Counted from the stretch's first letter, positions 1 to 10,857 are shown. The stretch is 64,000 nt of DNA from Candidatus Rokuibacteriota bacterium (GCA_016200085.1 JACQFL010000008.1:95945-159944), one strand, 5' to 3'. Notes: generated by a model from the letters alone, not told the origin. Numbers and translations: made by a program.

Positions 1-2
1 AC

Positions 3-214
3 TGTCTCACCCGACTCGAGCAGACCGTCACGGCGCTCGAGACCGGCAACCTGTCGCTCGAGGAGTCGCTGAAGGTCTTCGAGGAGGGCGTGGCGCTCTC
101 GCGCCACTGCGCGAAGTACCTCGACGAGGCCGAGCGGCGCCTCGAGATCCTGGCCAAGGACGAGACGGGCGCCACCACCGCGGGGCCGCTCGGGTGGAAC
201 GCCGAGGACGAGGC

Positions 215-218
<4 letters not shown>
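3..218 (+). CDS. xseB: Exodeoxyribonuclease VII small subunit, 3' part
   Basis: The gene runs in from the left edge; 71 codons are visible in frame, ending in TGA. The fragment carries the hallmark helical stretch of XseB (LEQTVTALETGNLSLEESL, then FEEGVALSRHCAKYLDEAERR), the coiled region by which small subunits bind XseA. The complex degrades single-stranded DNA into short oligonucleotides in the cytoplasm. The stop overlaps the GTG start of the prenyl diphosphate synthase by 4 bases, the usual xseB-ispA order. Only the N-terminal few residues are missing, judging from the normal length of about 70-85 residues. Confidence 0.9.
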
Positions 219-2770
<2,552 letters not shown>

Positions 2771-4459
2771 GTGGGCTGGGTCTGGACCGCGCTGTTCGTG
2801 GTGTCCTCCGCCTTCAACCTGCGCGCCGTCTTCAAGCTCCTCGTCGACTGGAAGGGCATGCTGACCACCGTCCGCTTCGTCGAAGAGGCCTACGATCGGA
2901 TCGACGCCCTGCCCGAGGCAGCGGCGCTGGCGGAGGCACCGAGCGCTCCGATCTTCGTGCACCTGGTGCCGGCCTACCAGGAGCCGGACGTCGCCGTCAC
3001 CCTCCGCGCGCTGCTCGGCTCCCGGTACCCGGACGATCGGCTGCACGTCATCGTCGCCACCAAGGAGGAGGAGGACCGCGCGCCGCACCCCGCGATGGGA
3101 ATCTCGACCGCAGAAGTCGTCCGGCGCTTTCGCGCGGGGCTGCCGCCCGCCCAGCAGGCGCGGCTCTCGGTCGTCGCGATGCCGGGCGAGGGTCGCAAGG
3201 CGCACCAGCTCAACTGGGCGCTCCGGCCGGAATCGCTGCGGGCGCTGCTCGGCGACCGCGCCGCCGCGGGCGTCTACGTCGGCGTCAGCGACGCCGACTC
3301 GATCCCCGATCCCGACGTCTACCGCTGGATCGCCGCCGACGTGCTGAAGGACGGCGGCAGCGAGGCCTATCAGGGGGTCACCCTGTCGCTGGCCAACTTC
3401 GAGGCGCTCGACACGAAGGGGCGCGTCTGCGCCGTGCAGCAGTCGTCGATCTTCGTGCGGGTGTCCATCGCGCGGCTGATCAACGAGGCCCGGCGCATCC
3501 GCTGGTATGCGCGCTTCGCGGCGCGCGCGCCGCGCCTGGGCCGGGCGCTGCGCCCCGTCTTCGAGTTCATGTTCCGCCGCTCGCAGATCTGCCTCGGCCA
3601 CAATCAGTTCGTCCGGCTCGACGCGCTGCAGGCCCTCGGCGGCTTTCCCACCGCGGGGGCCACCGAGGACTCCACGCTGGGCTACGCGCTGGCCGCGCGC
3701 GGGGTGCTCGTGCGGCCCATGCCCCTGCTCGAGCTCAACGACCTGCCCGAGACGACCGAGAAGATGGTCCGGCAGAACGCGCGCTGGTACCAGGGCGTGC
3801 TCGACGACGTCGCCTTCCTGCGCGCGACGTGGCGCCGCGCCCCGACGGCGTTCAACCTTGCCCAGCTCCTGCGTCACGTCGGCAACAAGGTCGTGGAGTG
3901 GCCCATCGCGGCCATTGTCTATCCGGTCATCGGCTTCCTGGGCTGGCACCTGGCCTACCGGTTTTCCGACCGGCCGCTCGTCTTCACCCTCGGCATCGCG
4001 CTGCCGTCGATCTCCCTGGGGCTCTCGATCTGGGTCGGCGGCCTCGTCACCCAGGAGCTGATCGAGAGCCTGACGCCGTACGCGCCACGGGCCGTCGACG
4101 TGCAGCGGCGCACCCTGTGGCTGAGGCTGTGCGGGACGTTCCGCACCCAGACGTACTGGCTGCTCGCCACCCGCGGCGCCTGGCGCGTGCTCTGGGCGAC
4201 CGCGCGCCACGGCGAGTTCCGCCCGGCGAAGACGGATAGAACTCGGAGGGGGGCTTTGCCCCCTTTCCGACGCTCCGGCGGGCCTGACGGCCCGCTCGTC
4301 GCTGCCTGCCGCCAGGATGGGATTGCGCCGGCGGAGCCGGCGATCTCTTCGAAGGGGGCCTCGACGGCCCCCTCCGAGCCGCCCCCAGGAAACCACTGGA
4401 TTGCGCCGGCGAAGCCGGCGCTCGGAGCGGTGATGCAATCGGGTGACGGGGATGGCTGA
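2771..4459 (+). CDS. Membrane glycosyltransferase, family 2 type, with repeat-derived tail
   Basis: Processive-type GT2 enzyme of 562 residues. The start has a hydrophobic segment (about 1-20). The catalytic domain shows HLVPAYQEPDV, the metal-binding SDADS motif, the TEDSTLGYALAARG acceptor motif and a Q-x-x-R-W motif (QNARW), followed by C-terminal membrane segments near residues 380-440. This is the cellulose-synthase/hyaluronan-synthase architecture, so an exported polysaccharide or glycolipid product is likely; the sugar is unknown. Conserved sequence ends near residue 489. The last 70 or so residues are encoded by the GC-rich hairpin repeats at 4241-4430 and look like an accidental extension. 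The following hydrolase gene overlaps this one's end. Confidence 0.8.
   Translation: MGWVWTALFVVSSAFNLRAVFKLLVDWKGMLTTVRFVEEAYDRIDALPEAAALAEAPSAPIFVHLVPAYQEPDVAVTLRALLGSRYPDDRLHVIVATKEEEDRAPHPAMGISTAEVVRRFRAGLPPAQQARLSVVAMPGEGRKAHQLNWALRPESLRALLGDRAAAGVYVGVSDADSIPDPDVYRWIAADVLKDGGSEAYQGVTLSLANFEALDTKGRVCAVQQSSIFVRVSIARLINEARRIRWYARFAARAPRLGRALRPVFEFMFRRSQICLGHNQFVRLDALQALGGFPTAGATEDSTLGYALAARGVLVRPMPLLELNDLPETTEKMVRQNARWYQGVLDDVAFLRATWRRAPTAFNLAQLLRHVGNKVVEWPIAAIVYPVIGFLGWHLAYRFSDRPLVFTLGIALPSISLGLSIWVGGLVTQELIESLTPYAPRAVDVQRRTLWLRLCGTFRTQTYWLLATRGAWRVLWATARHGEFRPAKTDRTRRGALPPFRRSGGPDGPLVAACRQDGIAPAEPAISSKGASTAPSEPPPGNHWIAPAKPALGAVMQSGDGDG
4241..4430 (+). repeat. Compound array of GC-rich hairpin repeats (family R2)
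   Basis: At least five inverted repeats in about 190 bases: around 4248-4263 (GGGGGC..GCCCCC), 4278-4295 (GCGGGCC..GGCCCGC), 4325-4342 (GCCGGCG..GCCGGCG), 4350-4375 (GGGGGCCtcgacGGCCCCC) and 4402-4420 (GCGCCGGC..GCCGGCGC). The same modules recur as single units at 21229, 52561 and 54228, mostly in the opposite orientation. The array lies wholly inside the last part of the glycosyltransferase reading frame and just before the next gene's start. Confidence 0.85.
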
Positions 4460-5564
4460 GGCGCGGTGGGAGCGGGGGTACGAGCGGCTGCTCGCGCGTG
4501 TCGATGCGACGGGGGCGTCGGTGCGGGAGGGGTTTCCGCACTACGGGGATCCGCTGACGGGAGAGTGGACGAGGTCGCCATCCGGGGACTGGACGGGTGG
4601 GTTCTGGAATGGGATGTGCTGGCTGGCGGCGCACTCGACGGAGAAGGCGCGGTACCGCGGGTGGGCGCTGCGGTGGGCCGAGGCGCTGCTGCCCCGGGCG
4701 ATGTCCGACACGGTGTTCCGCGGCTTCCTCTTCTACTACGGCGCGCTCCTCGGCGACGTCCTGCTCGGCGACGCGCGCGCCCGCGAGATCGCACTGGCCG
4801 GCGCGCGGGCCTGGGCGGCCTCCTTCAACGAGAAGGCCGGGGTGTTCGGCCTCGGGGCGGAGGCCGAGGAGGCGTCCGACGTGGGCGCGGGCGAGGCGAG
4901 CATCGACACCGTGCAGGGCGCCGCGCTGCTGGTGTGGGCGGCCGCCAACGGGGGCGACTCCGCGTGGCGCGACATGGCCATCAGCCACGCGCGGCGCCAC
5001 GTCGAGCTCTGTGTGCGCGACGACGGCTCCATCTGTCAGTCCGCGTCGTTCGATTCCACCACGGGCGCGATGACCCGGCGCTACACCCACAAGGGCATCC
5101 GGCCGGACAGCACGTGGGCGCGCGCCCAGGCCTGGGGCATCGTCGGGTACGCCGTCATGTACCAGTGGACGAAGGAGATCGAGTTCCTCGACGCCGCGCA
5201 GTTCGCCGCCCAGTGGTGGCTCGGTCACGTCGCCGGCGACCGGGTGGCGTACTGGGACTTCGACGACCCCGACATCCCCGACACCGCGCGCGACACCTCG
5301 GCCACCGCCATCGTGGCCGCCGCGCTCCTGAAGCTCGCGGCGCTGACCGGCGAGGAGCACAAGCAGCGCCAGTACCGCGTCGCCGCCGAGGAGACGGCGG
5401 CCGCCCTGGTCGATCGCTACCTGGATCCGCGCGGCGTGCTCTCTCACGGGTGTTACAACCGGCGCATCGGGCTGGCCACGCAGAACGAGCTGATCTGGGG
5501 GTCGTACTATCTGTTCGAGGCGTTGCACGTCCTCACGGGCCGGCTCGAGCCGGCCAGGTTCTAG
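4452..5564 (+). CDS. Unsaturated glucuronyl hydrolase-like (GH88/GH105) enzyme
   Basis: About 370 residues with the (alpha/alpha)6-barrel signature of unsaturated glucuronyl hydrolases: WTGGFWNGMCWLAAHST at the N-terminal side, the STWARAQAWGIVGYA motif in the middle (RxQAWG is typical), and DTSATAIVAAALLKLA near the C-terminus. Family members remove 4,5-unsaturated uronic acids from oligosaccharides produced by polysaccharide lyases. No clear signal peptide is seen, so action is probably cytoplasmic. A GTG at 4443 is an alternative start three codons earlier; both lie inside the glycosyltransferase 3' end. Neighbouring a membrane glycosyltransferase may suggest uronic-acid polymer turnover, which is inference. 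Confidence 0.8.
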   Translation: MAEARWERGYERLLARVDATGASVREGFPHYGDPLTGEWTRSPSGDWTGGFWNGMCWLAAHSTEKARYRGWALRWAEALLPRAMSDTVFRGFLFYYGALLGDVLLGDARAREIALAGARAWAASFNEKAGVFGLGAEAEEASDVGAGEASIDTVQGAALLVWAAANGGDSAWRDMAISHARRHVELCVRDDGSICQSASFDSTTGAMTRRYTHKGIRPDSTWARAQAWGIVGYAVMYQWTKEIEFLDAAQFAAQWWLGHVAGDRVAYWDFDDPDIPDTARDTSATAIVAAALLKLAALTGEEHKQRQYRVAAEETAAALVDRYLDPRGVLSHGCYNRRIGLATQNELIWGSYYLFEALHVLTGRLEPARF

Positions 5565-5580
5565 CGAACCGGAGGCTGAC

Positions 5581-5751
5581 ATGCTGAGGTTCTTGATCGG
5601 GCTCGTGGCGGGGGCGGTGGCGGTGTGGACCTGGCGGGAGGAGATCCAGAAGTTCATGGACGACAAGGGACGGGAGGGGATCCGCCGGGCGCAGAGCGCG
5701 GCGGGCGACGTGATCAACAAGGTGACCGAGCTCAGGAAGGACCGGCCGTGA
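5581..5751 (+). CDS. Small YtxH-like membrane protein
   Basis: A 56-residue protein starting MLRFLIGLVAGAVAVWTWRE: one short N-terminal membrane anchor followed by an amphipathic charged helix (about 21-56) rich in Lys, Arg, Asp and Glu. This resembles small YtxH/gas-vesicle-accessory-like proteins, but no specific function can be given. It lies 16 bases after the hydrolase, has a purine-rich ribosome site (CCGGAGG) and its stop overlaps the GTG of the acyl-CoA ligase, so translational coupling with the ligase is likely. Confidence 0.65.
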   Translation: MLRFLIGLVAGAVAVWTWREEIQKFMDDKGREGIRRAQSAAGDVINKVTELRKDRP

Positions 5752-7367
5752 GCAGCGGCGAGAGCCACAAGCGCGTTCCGACGATCTCGAAGGAGACGGC
5801 GGTCTACCGCACGGAGCTGACGCCCGTCAGCTTCCTGCGCCGGAGCGCGTACGTCTTTCCGGAGAAGACCGCGGTCGTCCACGGCGATCGGCGGTACACG
5901 TACGCGCAGCTGGAGGAGCGGGTCAACCGGCTGGCCTCCGGGCTGCGGCGGGCCGGCCTCGGGAAGCACGATCGCGTCGCCTTCATCTGCCCCAACACCC
6001 CGGCCATGCTCGAGGCCCACTTCGGCGTGCCCGCCGCCGGCGGGATCCTGGTGGCCATCAACATCCGGCTCAACGGCGACGAGATCGGCTACATCCTCAA
6101 GCACTCGGGCTCGAGGTTCCTGTTCGTCGACCAGGAGTTCGAGGGCGCGGTGAAGCCGCTCGATCTCTCGTCGGTCAAGGTCGTGCGCGTGGACGACACC
6201 GGCGCGGCGGGCGACCCCTACGAGGGCTTCCTGGCCGCCGGCTCGCCGGAGCCCTGCGAGACCTGGCTCGAGGACGAGGCGGAGACCCTCGCGATCAACT
6301 ACACCTCGGGGACGACCGGGCGTCCGAAGGGCGTCATGTACTCGCACCGCGGCGCCTACCTCAACGCCATCGGCGAGCTCCTCGAGACCGGGATCAACGC
6401 GGACAGCCGCTATCTCTGGACGCTGCCGATGTTCCATTGCAACGGCTGGTGCTTCACCTGGGGCGTCACCGCCGTGGGCGCCACCCACGTCTGTCTGCGC
6501 CGGGTGGAGTCGGCACGGATCTGGGACATGATCGACCGGGAAGGCGTCACCCACTACAACGGCGCGCCCACCGTGCAGATCGGCGTGGTCAACGACCCCA
6601 AGGCCCACACGCTCGCCCGGCCGGTCACGGTGACCGTGGCGGGCGCGCCGCCGTCGCCCACGCTCCTCGGCAAGCTGAAAGAGCTGGGCTTCAGGCCCGT
6701 GCACGTCTACGGCCTCACCGAGACCTACGGTCCGCACACCGTGTGCGCCTGGAAGCCCCAGTGGGACGCGCTGCCCGGGGACGACCAGGCGCGGCTGGCC
6801 GCCCGACAGGGGCAGGGCTACGCGCTCTTCGACCTCGTGCGCGTGGTCGACGGCGACATGCGCGACGTCCCCCAGGATGCCGACACGCTCGGCGAGGTCA
6901 TCATGCGCGGCAACAACGTCATGGAGGGGTACTTCGAGCAGCCGGAGGCCACCGCCGAGGCCTTCCGCGGCGGCTGGTTCCACTCGGGCGACATCGGCGT
7001 CTGGCACCCCGACGGCTACATCGAGCTGCGGGACCGCAAGAAGGACATCATCATCTCCGGCGGGGAGAACATCTCGACCATCGAGGTGGAGCAGACGGTG
7101 GCCAAGCACCCCGCGGTGATGGAATGCGCCGTGGTGGCGATCCCGGATGAGAAATGGGGCGAGCGGCCGAAGGCGTTCGTGACCCTCAAGCCCGGGCAGA
7201 AGGCGACCGAGGCGGAGGTCATCGAGTTCTGCCGCGAGCACATCGCCCACTTCAAGTGCCCGGCGGCGGTGGAGTTCGGCGACCTGCCCAAGACCTCGAC
7301 CGGCAAGGTGCAGAAGTTCGTGCTCCGCGACCGGGAGTGGCAGGGCAAGGCGAAGCGGATCAACTGA
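5748..7367 (+). CDS. AMP-dependent acyl-CoA synthetase/ligase
   Basis: ANL-superfamily enzyme of 539 residues that adenylates a carboxylic acid and transfers it to coenzyme A. The P-loop-like motif YTSGTTGRPKGVMYSHRG, the adenine motif YGLTETYGP, the hinge region SGDIGVWHPDGYIELRDRKKD and the C-terminal catalytic Lys in PKTSTGKVQKF are all present. It resembles medium- or long-chain and aryl acid ligases; substrate is not readable from sequence. The GTG at 5748 overlaps the stop of the small membrane protein. Its own stop overlaps the likely CTG start region of murA. Confidence 0.88.
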   Translation: MSSGESHKRVPTISKETAVYRTELTPVSFLRRSAYVFPEKTAVVHGDRRYTYAQLEERVNRLASGLRRAGLGKHDRVAFICPNTPAMLEAHFGVPAAGGILVAINIRLNGDEIGYILKHSGSRFLFVDQEFEGAVKPLDLSSVKVVRVDDTGAAGDPYEGFLAAGSPEPCETWLEDEAETLAINYTSGTTGRPKGVMYSHRGAYLNAIGELLETGINADSRYLWTLPMFHCNGWCFTWGVTAVGATHVCLRRVESARIWDMIDREGVTHYNGAPTVQIGVVNDPKAHTLARPVTVTVAGAPPSPTLLGKLKELGFRPVHVYGLTETYGPHTVCAWKPQWDALPGDDQARLAARQGQGYALFDLVRVVDGDMRDVPQDADTLGEVIMRGNNVMEGYFEQPEATAEAFRGGWFHSGDIGVWHPDGYIELRDRKKDIIISGGENISTIEVEQTVAKHPAVMECAVVAIPDEKWGERPKAFVTLKPGQKATEAEVIEFCREHIAHFKCPAAVEFGDLPKTSTGKVQKFVLRDREWQGKAKRIN

Positions 7368-8662
7368 GCCGCCAGCGCTTCGAGATCGAGGGCGGCCAGC
7401 CGATCGCGGGCCGCATCCGTCCGAGCGGGAACAAGAACGCCGCGCTTCCGCTGCTCGCCGCCGCGCTGCTCACCTCCCAAGATGTGGTGCTCCGCAACGT
7501 GCCGGCGATCCGCGACGTCGAGGTCATGCTGGAGATCCTCGCGGACCTCGGCGTGGCGGTGAGCCGCCGGGGCCCGGGCGTGGTGGCGCTGCGCGCCGCC
7601 GCGGTGGACGTCAAGGATCCCGAGGTGCGGATGGCGCGGCGGATCCGCGCGTCCATCCTCCTCGTCGGCCCCTTGCTCGCGCGCCGCGGCCACGTGCGCA
7701 CCCCGCCGCCGGGCGGCGACGTCATCGGCCGCCGCCGCATCGACACCCACGTGCTCGCGCTCCGGGCGCTGGGCGCGACGTTCGAGCCGGGCGCCGAGGT
7801 CTACGACTTTCGCGCGCACAGCCGCCTGCGCGGCGCCGAGATCTTCCTCGACGAGGCCTCCGTGACGGGCACCGAGAACGCCGTCATGGCCGCCGCGCTG
7901 GCCGACGGCCGCACCACGATCATGAACGCCGCCTGCGAGCCGCACGTGCAGGACCTCTGCCGCCTGATCAACGCCATGGGCGGTCGCATCACGGGCATCG
8001 GCACCAACGCGCTCGCGATCGACGGCGTGGAGCGGCTCGGCGGCGCGGACTACACGCTCGGCCCGGATTACACAGAGGTCGGCTCGCTGATCGTGCTTGC
8101 GGCCGTCACGGGCGGCGACCTGGTCATCGAGGACGCGCGGCCCGCCGAGCACCGCGCCACGCGCCTGGCCCTCGGCCGGCTGGGCATCGGCTGGGAGGTG
8201 ACCGCCGACGGGCGCGACGTCCACGTGCCCGCCGGGCAGGCGCTGCGCGTGGCGGCCGAGATCGCCGGCGCGGTGCCCAAGATCGAGGACGCGCCGTGGC
8301 CGGGCTTCCCCGCGGACCTCACCTCCATCGCGGTCGTGGCGGCCACCCAGGCCGACGGCATGGTGCTGGTGCACGAGAAGCTCTTCGAGTCGCGCCTGTT
8401 CTTCGTCGATCGGCTCATCGCCATGGGCGCGCGGCTGATCCTCTGCGATCCCCACCGCGTGGTGGTCTCGGGCCCGTCGCGCCTGCGCGGCCAGGACCTC
8501 GTCTCGCCCGACATCCGCGCGGGCATGGCGCTGGTCATCGCCGCGCTCTGCGCCGAGGGCCGCAGCGTGATCCACAACGTGCAGCAGATCGACCGCGGCT
8601 ACGAGCGCATCGACGAGCGCCTGGCCGCGCTGGGAGCCAAGATCACCCGCGCGGACGACTGA
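7337..8662 (+). CDS. murA: UDP-GlcNAc 1-carboxyvinyltransferase, Asp-for-Cys active site
   Basis: MurA transfers enolpyruvate from PEP to UDP-GlcNAc, the first committed step of peptidoglycan synthesis, in the cytoplasm. RIRPSGNKNAALPLLAAALL with the conserved Lys-Asn pair, the PGGDVIGRRRIDTH active loop, and PDYTEVGSLI are seen. The loop residue that is Cys115 in E. coli is Asp here (codon 7718-7720), a change known from mycobacteria and chlamydia to give fosfomycin insensitivity. Start: the family N-terminus aligns with the CTG at 7364, which overlaps the ligase stop as CTGA; the nearest standard in-frame start is the GTG at 7337, used here. Most of a longer upstream frame is a shadow of the ligase gene. 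Confidence 0.88.
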   Translation: MAGQGEADQLSRQRFEIEGGQPIAGRIRPSGNKNAALPLLAAALLTSQDVVLRNVPAIRDVEVMLEILADLGVAVSRRGPGVVALRAAAVDVKDPEVRMARRIRASILLVGPLLARRGHVRTPPPGGDVIGRRRIDTHVLALRALGATFEPGAEVYDFRAHSRLRGAEIFLDEASVTGTENAVMAAALADGRTTIMNAACEPHVQDLCRLINAMGGRITGIGTNALAIDGVERLGGADYTLGPDYTEVGSLIVLAAVTGGDLVIEDARPAEHRATRLALGRLGIGWEVTADGRDVHVPAGQALRVAAEIAGAVPKIEDAPWPGFPADLTSIAVVAATQADGMVLVHEKLFESRLFFVDRLIAMGARLILCDPHRVVVSGPSRLRGQDLVSPDIRAGMALVIAALCAEGRSVIHNVQQIDRGYERIDERLAALGAKITRADD

Positions 8663-8664
8663 AT

Positions 8665-8733
8665 GGGCCGGGGCCCGACATGGGCCCCAGACCCCCGGCG
8701 CTCGGACCGCCCCGGCGCAGCCGTGGCGCTCCT
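8665..8733 (-). repeat. Intergenic hairpin repeat, family R1 (reverse copy)
   Basis: Read on the minus strand this follows the R1 plan: GAGGAGCGCC..GGGGCGGTCCGAGCG, then GGGGGTCTGGGGCCCATG..GGGCCCC. The two imperfect stem-loops match the forward copies at 31001, 34054, 53725 and 55465. It fills most of the gap between murA and the antitoxin gene and may act as a terminator-like structure for murA. Confidence 0.7.
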
Positions 8734-8754
8734 CGATGTCGTCGAGCTTGATTA

Positions 8755-8773
8755 TGATATCATTCAGATATCA
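8755..8773. promoter_or_regulatory. Operator-like perfect inverted repeat upstream of vapBC
   Basis: TGATATC-ATTCA-GATATCA is a perfect 7-bp inverted repeat with a 5-bp spacer, in a strikingly AT-rich patch of an otherwise very GC-rich sequence. It ends 2 bases before the ribosome-binding site (GGAGGT, 8775-8780) of the antitoxin gene. Position and symmetry fit autorepression by the ribbon-helix-helix antitoxin, alone or with its toxin; this is inference from how such modules work. Confidence 0.6.
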
Positions 8774-8784
8774 CGGAGGTGGGG

Positions 8785-9024
8785 ATGCCTGACGTGCTCA
8801 TCCGGGGTCTTGACGCCAGGCTGATCGCATCGCTCAAGGCCCGCGCGCGCACGAACGGGCGCTCGCTCCAGGCCGAGCTCCGCGACCTGGTCGAGCGAGC
8901 GGCCGCCACGCCGGTGGACCCCAAGAAGGAGTTCCTGGCTCGGCTGCGTAGATTTCGCAAGCGCTTCGGCGATCGCCGCTTTACCTCAAGCGTGGACCTG
9001 ATCCGCGAGGACCGACAACGGTGA
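8785..9024 (+). CDS. vapB: VapB/FitA-type ribbon-helix-helix antitoxin
   Basis: A 79-residue protein. The N-terminus (MPDVLIRGLDARLIASLKAR, then ARTNGRSLQAELRDLVERA) is a classic Arc/FitA ribbon-helix-helix DNA-binding domain: beta strand, then two helices. The basic C-terminal tail would wrap the toxin. Strong ribosome site GGAGGT precedes the ATG at 8785; an upstream in-frame GTG at 8779 overlaps that site and is less likely. The stop overlaps the toxin start by 4 bases (GTGA). Expected to bind the inverted repeat at 8755-8773 and repress its own operon. Confidence 0.85.
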   Translation: MPDVLIRGLDARLIASLKARARTNGRSLQAELRDLVERAAATPVDPKKEFLARLRRFRKRFGDRRFTSSVDLIREDRQR

Positions 9025-9443
9025 GCCGGCTCGTCGTCGATGCCAGCGTCGGCGTGAAGTGGTTCCTCCCCGAGCCCGACGACGAGCGGGCGCTGGCCCT
9101 CTTGAGGTCCGAGCACGATCTGTCGGCACCCGACCTCATGTACCCCGAGGTCGGCAACGCGCTGTGGAAGCGTTGCCGCCGGGGCGACCTGACGCTCCGG
9201 GATGTCGACGACGCGGTCGACAGGCTGCTGGCGGCGCCGATCATCGTCCATCCGTCGTCGGCGCTGTTGCCGCTGGCGCTCACCCTCGCGCTCCGCATGG
9301 CCCAGCCTGTCTACGACTGCCTGTACGTCGCCGCCGCGCTCGCCCACGACGGCCGGCTGGTCACGGCGGATCGCAGACTTCTGAACGCCTTCGGGCGCGG
9401 GCCGTTGAGCCGGCGCGTCGTCGCGATCGAAGACGTGAGATGA
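9021..9443 (+). CDS. vapC: VapC-type PIN-domain ribonuclease toxin
   Basis: A 140-residue PIN domain with the acidic metal-binding residues of active VapC toxins: Asp7 (VVDAS), Glu43 (YPEVGNAL), Asp99 (VYDCLYVAAA) and Asp117 (TADRRL). Such toxins cleave tRNA or other RNA and are held inactive by the co-translated antitoxin encoded immediately upstream. GTG start overlaps the antitoxin stop. All four acidic positions are intact, so the toxin is probably functional. Confidence 0.88.
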   Translation: MSRLVVDASVGVKWFLPEPDDERALALLRSEHDLSAPDLMYPEVGNALWKRCRRGDLTLRDVDDAVDRLLAAPIIVHPSSALLPLALTLALRMAQPVYDCLYVAAALAHDGRLVTADRRLLNAFGRGPLSRRVVAIEDVR

Positions 9444-9453
9444 TGGGCGCCCT

Positions 9454-10857
9454 ATGAACGGCATCCTCTCCTACGCGGCGTATGTTCCCTTCTGGCGGCT
9501 GGATCGGAAGGCCATCGGCGATGCCCTCGGAGCCTCCGCGGGCAAGGGCACCCGCGCGGTGGCCTCTCACGACGAGGACACCACCTCGATGGGCGTGGAG
9601 GCGGGGCGCGCGGCGCTCCGCGGGGTCACGACTGGGCCCGAGGCCCTGTACTTCGCCACCGCGGTCCCGGGCTACCTCGACAAGACCAACGCCACGGCGA
9701 TCCACGCCGCGCTCGCGCTGCCGGGCTCCGCCATGGCGGTCGACATGGTCGGCTCGATCCGCTCCGGTGTCGGCGCGCTGCGCGCGGCCCTCGATGCCCC
9801 CCGCCCGACGCTCGCCGTGCTGTCGGACGTCCGTACGGGCCTGCCCGGCGGAGGCGACGAGCGTGACGGCGGCGATGCTGCGGTCGCGTTCCTCTGCGGT
9901 CCCGGCGATGCCGGCGTGCCGGTGCTCGCGGAGCCCGTCGCGTGGGCGTCGGCCACGGCAGAGTTCCTCGAGCGCTGGCGGGTGCCCGGCGAGCCGGCCT
10001 CGCGCCAGTGGGAGGAGCGCTTCGGCGAGCACGCATACGTGCCACTCGCCCAGGCGGCGATCACCGAGGGGCTCACGCGCGCCGGCGTGGCGCCCGGCGG
10101 GCTCCACCGCGTGATCGTCGCGGGCCCCCACGGCCGCGCCAACAAGCGCGTGGCGGGCGGCCTCGGCGCCAAGCCCGATGCGATCGCCGACGATCTCGCG
10201 GGCTCCACCGGCAACACGGGCACGGCCCACGCCGGGCTGATGCTGGCGGACGCGCTCGACACCGCCGCGCCCGATCAGCTGATCCTCGTCGTCTCCCTGG
10301 CGGACGGCTGCGACGTCACCATCTGGAAGACGACCGCCGCGCTGGCGTCCCGTCGCGCGGCGAAGCCGGTGTCGAGCCAGCTTGCCGGCGGCGGCAAGGT
10401 CTCGTACGCGACGTTCCTCACCTGGCGCGGCTTCCTCGATCGCGAGCCGCCGCGCCGGCCCGACCCCGAGCCGCCTGCGGCCCCGCCGTCGTTCCGCGCC
10501 GAGGACTGGAAGTTCGGCTTCACGGGCAGCCGCTGCGAGGCCTGCGGCGCGCGGCACCTGCCGCCGCAGCGCGTGTGCGTCAAGTGCCACGCCATCGACC
10601 GGATGAAGCCCGAGCGCCTGGCCGACGTGCCCGCCACCATCGCGACCTTCACCGTCGACCGGCTGGCCTACTCGCTGTCGCCGCCCGTCGTCGCCGCGGT
10701 CATCGACTTCGAAGGCGGCGGGCGCTACCAGTGCGAGCTCACGGACGTGGACCCGGCGGCGGTGCAGATCGGCGACCGGGTGGAGATGACCTTCCGTCGC
10801 CTGTACACGGCCAATGGCGTGCACAATTACTTCTGGAAGGCTCGACCCATCCGATAG
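9454..10857 (+). CDS. HMG-CoA synthase-like/thiolase-fold protein fused to DUF35 zinc-ribbon OB-fold
   Basis: 467 residues in two parts. Residues 1 to about 340 resemble archaeal-type HMG-CoA synthase (starts MNGILSYAAYVPFWRLDR; internal AVASHDEDTTSMGVEAGR). Residues from about 354 form a DUF35 domain with a zinc ribbon (Cys361, 364, 375, 378) and an OB-fold, which in thiolase complexes helps shuttle CoA substrates. The position of the HMG-CoA synthase nucleophilic Cys appears to be Ile in DMVGSIRSG, so ordinary condensing chemistry is doubtful. Usually the two parts are separate proteins. The SCP-x-type thiolase at 12114 may be its partner. Confidence 0.7.
   Translation: MNGILSYAAYVPFWRLDRKAIGDALGASAGKGTRAVASHDEDTTSMGVEAGRAALRGVTTGPEALYFATAVPGYLDKTNATAIHAALALPGSAMAVDMVGSIRSGVGALRAALDAPRPTLAVLSDVRTGLPGGGDERDGGDAAVAFLCGPGDAGVPVLAEPVAWASATAEFLERWRVPGEPASRQWEERFGEHAYVPLAQAAITEGLTRAGVAPGGLHRVIVAGPHGRANKRVAGGLGAKPDAIADDLAGSTGNTGTAHAGLMLADALDTAAPDQLILVVSLADGCDVTIWKTTAALASRRAAKPVSSQLAGGGKVSYATFLTWRGFLDREPPRRPDPEPPAAPPSFRAEDWKFGFTGSRCEACGARHLPPQRVCVKCHAIDRMKPERLADVPATIATFTVDRLAYSLSPPVVAAVIDFEGGGRYQCELTDVDPAAVQIGDRVEMTFRRLYTANGVHNYFWKARPIR

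Noticed and set aside
4047..7250. 1067-codon minus-strand open frame opposite the GH88-like and acyl-CoA ligase genes
   Set aside because: Composition is that of an antisense shadow and it contradicts clearly supported plus-strand enzymes.
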